Assembly (NCBI RefSeq): GCF_030247195.1
Contig: NC_080672.1
Span: 14,136,001-14,200,000, forward strand
Length of the DNA: 64,000 nt
Reading direction: 5' to 3'
Source of the DNA: Topomyia yanbarensis
Taxonomy: Eukaryota; Arthropoda; Insecta; Diptera; Culicidae
Part shown: in pieces, positions 60,313-64,000 of the stretch
How positions within the stretch are numbered: the stretch's first letter is position 1
Layout of the letters: each line of letters starts with the position of its first letter
Translations under genes and position numbers: made by a program
The notes under the pieces: generated by a model
The model's database searches: none
Told to the model about the DNA's origin: nothing
What the model saw: only the letters and a program-made list of their open reading frames with translations

Positions 60313-61384
60313 GATACGCACATTGAGATCCCGCATTTTTATCCTACTGTCCGACATTCAGGGGAGCACTCTATTTAAAGCCTCGAAAAATAGTCATTTT
60401 CTAGAAATAAATTTGAACAAAAAAAAAACAATGCGACAGAACAGCGATCATTGTGACCGATATTGCCATGGGCCGACCGGATGAACGTTAGTTATCTGCG
60501 AACGAGTACCTTGAACAGGTAAATATGAATGCTAGTTTTTTTTTTTCGAAGAAGTAGTTTGTCTACGCACCCGCCCGCGTGGTACAGATTGATGGAGTAA
60601 TCTCCGACAAAGGATGATCAGCTGAAGTATGGGGTTGGATAGCAAGCAATGGCGTTCAGCCTCATTTCGGGAGTTTTGGCCGGATCTTCTCTTTAAAATT
60701 CTGTTCTTTTGAGCTGGGTTCATCTACCTGTTCGCCTATTTGTGCGGCGGGGCTTTAATTGCCATCATTTTAAACAACTAGGCCATACAGTTAACCATTT
60801 TAGAAACGGTGACAGTGTCTAAAATACGGAGAGAATCATGAAAATGATTCTTGCAATGGGGATGCTGAAATATTCCTGCTATTGGGAGACTTCACAAGAC
60901 CTCTCAACATATCTCGCGTACAGATTCCGTGGGGATAAACTGAAGCAGTCTTTTAAGAAACTCTCCGAGAGGAAATGCTAAAGAGGGCTACGACGACTAA
61001 TTTCTATTTAAAGCCACGCTTTTGACTTACTGATTTTTAGAAGGAGGAAAATCTTTTCCTCTCCTAAATTTTCTCGTAAAGGCCCGAGAATGGGCCTCCA
61101 AATGTTGTTACAAAACGGAAATGTTGGAATATAGCAGGAAGTCTTACGTGAGATATTAAAAACCCCAAGTATCTCTATATTTCAGCCAGATATTCAACCT
61201 AGTACTAAACAGATGAAATTCTGTGATATCGCGTAGTGGATTTGAAAAAAATTTCATCAGTGAGAAAACTTTTGAAGCAGTTTTCTACTAAATCATGCTT
61301 TTTGAGGTATCGTATCCTTCGATGCATAATTCTTCGGGTGAAGTCACAGATATGACCACTCTTGACTACTTCTGGTATCATCGA
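60313..61384. other. Non-coding stretch
   Basis: No supportable gene or repeat family. Confidence 0.4.
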
Positions 61385-63180
61385 TTCATTGAAACATTTA
61401 ATTAACAATTTGCACTGTGGTGCATTTGCATTGTGTAAAAACTGAGCTTCCGACGAAAATCTTAACTTCTTCGATTTTAACATCATTCGCCAGGACCGAG
61501 AAAAGACAATGGAGGAGTGTTTTTTGCAACCGGAATGTGCTATTCTTTCAATCGAATGAACCTTTCTTCGGTACCAGGTATTAAAGTTGCCGCTTGTCAA
61601 GTCTGCATCAAAATGCAACCCATCGAAGCCTTTCAGATAACACAGAAACCCTACTCGCATCTCAGCTGGTTCTAGAAAATTTCAACTCCCACATTACGGC
61701 TTGGGGTTGTCTTCACGATGATAATCGATCTATTGTACTGCATGATATTTCCGATAATTTCAATATGACCGTTTTGAACACGAGAGAAATGACACGAATT
61801 CCTGCATCACCCACCAAAGCTCATTAGATTTTTCCATATACTCGACCTCGCTATATCTAAAACCATCCAATTCAAAACTAGAAATTTCTCCGGTGAAAGA
61901 GTACACTGTTTTGGCTGGCTTGATTTTCGACACTGCGATTAAAGGTTACACGAATCAAGTACTCGGCGCGAACACCCGCGGACGGTCTCCCACTCCGTGG
62001 TGGGGCGGAAAGTACGCAGAATTGCACGCGAAAAAGTCCTAGAAGAATTTTTTAATCGTCGGATACTCCGAATATTTCCGAATATGCGCGACTTTAGAAG
62101 TGAAAATGAAAAAAAAAATGATGAAAACTGAAAAAACGCAGATATGGGCAACGGTTCGTTGACGGATTCACGAGAGAAACAATGTTCCGTCTGGTGACTA
62201 GGTTCTACGGTGTGTATTCGATTCAATCTTATACGGAACCAAGAATCCTTTTTCGGCAGCAGCTGCATTCCACATTCAAACAATTCGCGATGAAAACATA
62301 ATATTGTATATAAACGCAATAATTGTTTGATAAACTCACAACTTTATCTGGCAGCACAAATTCTCACGCTAAGCGTAGTGTAGTGCGCATATTACTGTAA
62401 CGTTCCTCAGATAATGACAGCTATGCATCTGTTCTATGCTAATTATTATGACAGTAGGAGTAAAGAGACCAAAAAAGGGGCTGTGTATTCACTTTGATGT
62501 TTCACCAAAGAAATATAGACATAGAAAATTCTTCTAAGAATCGAGGATAGCAAAAGCAGATCAAAATTTGATGTCATATTTAAAAAATCTAAAACTGATA
62601 GCAAAATATGATTTCTACTTAATCTAATCTCGATGTTCGACTTTGCTCGGGGATGGTACCTACTCCTTGTGTGTCCTGGGGAAAATATAGAAGATCCTGA
62701 GTGCTTTATCTGAAGAAATCCTAGCGCATTACCTTAGTTTGCGTTCTTTCGCATTGCTCCTTTCCGAGTAATGAGGCGGCAGACACTTAGGCATTAGAAG
62801 GTGATATTTTTGAAAGATCGTTTAGCTTCAACGAGTGTTCCCGTCTTTCTTGTCAAAAAAACGTTCGAAAATTGGAAAATTTCGTGGAACAAAGTTTAGG
62901 AATTCCAAATGATATCTCGGGTTATGTCCGATCATTAAACGTTGGATGAGCATTTTCGGGCTATGAAGGTCGTGCCGAGTGCGCTTGTAGCGACGGCTAT
63001 CGCGACATTTAACATGTTGTCTGGTCGTGCGGCTAGTATTATGGCGCCATATCTCCGCTAAATGATTTCGTTTCGCCTAGTTCTACTCACAGTTGTGATG
63101 ACTATCCTCGATTTTCCCAATATGTATCTTCTACATATTTTTAAACACGATATGTATCAAAATAAAGTTATCTTTTCTAT
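61385..63180 (+). pseudogene. I-type ORF2 relic with reverse transcriptase deleted
   Basis: On the plus strand it follows the intact ORF2 of the element at 26-30 kb. The order is: HCGAFALC near 61415, FDFNIIRQDREK near 61470, the SVPGIKVAACQV region near 61572, GCLHDDNRSIVLHDISDNFN (61703-61762), TRIPASPTK, then ANTRGRSPTPWWGGKYAELH near 61970 and RQRFVDGFTRETMFRLV near 62150. The reverse transcriptase and most of RNase H (about 620 codons of the intact copy) are missing or unrecognisable. Similarity returns near 62640 with LGKI.KILSALSEEI, LSHCSFPSNEAADT, FERSFSFNE, CACSDGYRDI.HVVWSC near 62990 and a final RDFPNMYLL near 63110. Frameshifts and stops throughout. An older copy of a related element. 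Confidence 0.75.
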
Positions 63181-64000
63181 TTTGGAATCTACGGATTCTC
63201 TCATATACCCGCTATCGAGTTAATTACCAACGCAACGATAGTTTCGCTCACATTCAATGTCAGTCCTTAGTGGAATTCTATGCAGTTTTCACTGGTTGAT
63301 GGATTTATTTACAGTATATGCATTTTTCATGGTAGCTCAGAAAAGAGGAGCTCTGGCCTTGATAGCAATGCGTGATTTTGCATAAGATAAAAAGGCATAT
63401 CATACTAACGAATAAACCTAGTTTCGAACCCATTTTATGGTATTATTTTCGGAATGAGCTTATGAGAAGTACATGTTGACAGAAAGTGAAGTGAAAGTAA
63501 ACCTTCGTTATCTGTTGAACGTAATTAGTACATTCACCTTCAAAAAAATTTCCATTTCAGGAGCTGAAGGTCGAACACGGCAATGTTTAAAATCACCAGC
63601 CGTAGTGTCAAACCTGTCACTTTGCTGCATTACACGTCTCGAGCCACAACAAACATAAATACGATCACCAACCCAAGAATAAAAGTAATAAGTACATCGA
63701 GGCAATTGACATTTGTCATTTGCTTTTTATCTTTATAACAGGAGAAACTGTTTGCAAATGAAGGCCGAGAAAATTGATTTTTTTAGCTTCAGCAACAAAT
63801 AATCGGTCACTGAGAACATTGTGTGAAGCTTTTGTTACTTGTTTACCGATCTGTGTCAGGTTCATCGTACATATCTGACAATCCAAGAATAAATTTTTAT
63901 GTGGTGCTCTCCGTTAATGGTAGACGGGCTTAAATCTTTCGTATTATGTTGTGATAAAATTCTTGTCGATGATTCCCTTATATCTGCGCTCTTTCCCATT
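63181..64000. other. Non-coding stretch to the window end
   Basis: AT-rich, no gene or repeat family recognised. Confidence 0.45.

Overview
This is eukaryotic DNA, almost certainly from a mosquito or close dipteran relative. It is AT-rich and gene-poor, with GT-AG introns, microsatellites, many short fold-back elements, and relics of several insect non-LTR retrotransposon clades. One exon on the minus strand (3055-3234) encodes a proline-rich stretch that I recognise as the cytoplasmic N-terminus of the insect teneurin Ten-m. The family repertoire and a 514-bp interspersed unit at 13.6-14.2 kb look culicid. Species cannot be read from the sequence.

Layout. 1-3 kb is intron 3' of the Ten-m exon. 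Everything to the right is most simply the very long 5' intron(s) of Ten-m, with one possible upstream coding exon at 36415-36484 whose splice phase matches. 6.0-7.9 kb is a Jockey-like reverse transcriptase relic split by a 985-bp hAT-like element. 8.1 kb holds a 95-bp hairpin MITE and 8.75-9.14 kb a hexanucleotide array. 12.5-14.2 kb holds a fold-back element and a 514-bp unit. 17.56-23.03 kb is a 5.5-kb satellite made of successive blocks of related 7- and 8-bp units, followed by a ~215-bp fold-back element. 25.56-31.69 kb is a nearly intact I-clade retrotransposon on the minus strand, bounded by a perfect 17-bp target duplication. Next come a mariner relic carrying its own MITE (31.8-32.7 kb), another reverse transcriptase relic (34.0-34.5 kb) and a fold-back element (35.1-35.4 kb).

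39.1-39.5 kb is a second, decayed I-type ORF1. 39.6-44.3 kb is a CR1-like retrotransposon with a PHD-finger ORF1 and a frameshifted ORF2. 47.9-48.0 kb is a tRNA-derived SINE. 54.6-55.0 and 57.6-58.4 kb are MITEs with TA and TTAA target duplications. 59.4-60.3 kb is a 5'-truncated RNase H-bearing LINE. 61.4-63.2 kb is a third I-type relic that has lost its reverse transcriptase.

The two young LINEs each encode an RNA-binding ORF1 protein and an endonuclease/reverse transcriptase ORF2. The I-type one also has an RNase H domain and may supply activity to related copies. The MITEs and the SINE are non-autonomous and need transposases or LINE machinery encoded elsewhere. The giant open frames across the satellite are a by-product of base composition, not genes. 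I found no prokaryotic features, no CRISPR array, and no convincing complete host gene.
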